6,174 bases of DNA, taken from positions 1 to 6,174 of the forward strand of contig JAIDJS010000032.1 of the NCBI GenBank assembly GCA_029052085.1, read 5' to 3'. Under the pieces are notes generated by a model. It saw only the letters and a list, made by a program, of their open reading frames with translations, ran no database searches and had not been told where the DNA came from. Shown here piece after piece: positions 5,893 to 6,174 of the stretch. The DNA is from Eubacterium sp. (GTDB taxonomy: Bacteria > Bacillota > Clostridia > Oscillospirales > Acutalibacteraceae). The position numbers and the translations under genes were made by a program. How positions within the stretch are numbered: position 1 is the first letter of the stretch; every line of letters begins with the position of its first letter.

Positions 5893-5938
5893 ATTAAGTA
5901 GAATAATATTGAAAGACGAAATTTTGAAATAAGCACAA

Positions 5939-5984
5939 AGCTTAAGCCTGCGTTTAATGAAGCGCAGGCTTAAGTTGTTTTTTA
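5939..5984 (+). terminator. Intrinsic terminator of the 3724-5892 unit
   Basis: A long stem, CTTAAGCCTGCG (5941-5952) with CGCAGGCTTAAG (5963-5974), extends by a G-T and an A-T pair at the base and has a 10-nt loop. Six T residues follow at 5978-5983. It lies about 50 bases after the UPF0178 stop. Confidence 0.92.
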
Positions 5985-6096
5985 TCTGCCTTGGTCAAAT
6001 CCCGGATGGAACGAAAAATGTTTTTTGCTGTGGTCTATCAGAAATTCAAATCTGTACTTCACAATCTATATTGTAGAAAAATAACGTCGGATAGCT
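5982..6096 (-). repeat. Degenerate repeat copy B, possible gene remnant
   Basis: Read leftward, the frame carries one internal stop (TAG, 6072-6070) and ends FEFLIDHSKKHFSFHPGFDQGR-stop in the same register as copy A (NPSFDKGR). The TAA (5984-5982) overlaps the terminator's T-run, as in copy A. This copy is more decayed. Bases 6097-6174 hold nothing recognisable beyond a lone TTGACA near 6157; a gene could begin beyond the right edge. Confidence 0.48.
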
Positions 6097-6174
6097 TAAA
6101 AATATAAAAGTGCGAAAGCAATTTGATTTCTTATCTGCTAAAAATAAATCATTTGATTGACAGCAAAACACGAA

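Noticed and set aside
5724..5936. 70-residue - strand frame over UPF0178
   Set aside because: Hydrophobic by chance, antisense to the conserved UPF0178 C-terminus.

Overview
The window is low-GC DNA (clearly AT-rich) with Shine-Dalgarno-led short genes, intrinsic terminators with U-tracts, a lipoprotein, and a yjdF-type riboswitch. Together these point to a Gram-positive Firmicute. The protein style (lipoprotein GH18, AraC-type regulators, UPF0178) suggests a clostridial, perhaps Ruminococcus/Oscillospiraceae-like gut or rumen bacterium. The genus is inference only. No rRNA, tRNA, CRISPR array or intact insertion sequence was seen.

Layout. Positions 1-1200: a secreted GH18-type lipoprotein on the + strand with a strong terminator. 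Positions 1198-1343: no intact gene; a degenerate stretch that resembles a second copy at 5982-6096. Positions 1344-1955 (- strand): a complete yjdF unit made of promoter, yjdF-like riboswitch with an anti-Shine-Dalgarno element, a DUF2992 (YjdF) gene and a terminator. Positions 2058-3372 (- strand): one gene joining an AraC-type DNA-binding domain to an aminoglycoside-phosphotransferase-like kinase domain, with a good internal ribosome binding site at the domain junction. Divergent from it, at 3413-3657 (+), is a low-molecular-weight protein tyrosine phosphatase that stops after about 71 residues and is probably a broken gene. Positions 3680-5984 (+): a membrane acyltransferase (family 3), a gap with a perfect 10-bp inverted repeat and a possible ORF remnant, an unrecognised 161-residue protein, a UPF0178 (YaiI/YqxD) protein, and a strong terminator. 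Positions 5982-6174 carry the second degenerate repeat copy and no recognisable gene.

How the genes relate. This is a patchwork of small, mostly independently transcribed accessory units, not one pathway. The yjdF unit is predicted to be induced by an aromatic ligand. The AraC-kinase fusion could act on a small molecule or antibiotic and control genes. The unknown protein and UPF0178 (22-nt gap) probably share a transcript, possibly with the acyltransferase. The most notable signals are the two-start AraC/APH fusion, the repeat lying directly behind two different terminators, and the truncated phosphatase whose promoter -10 box abuts its start codon.
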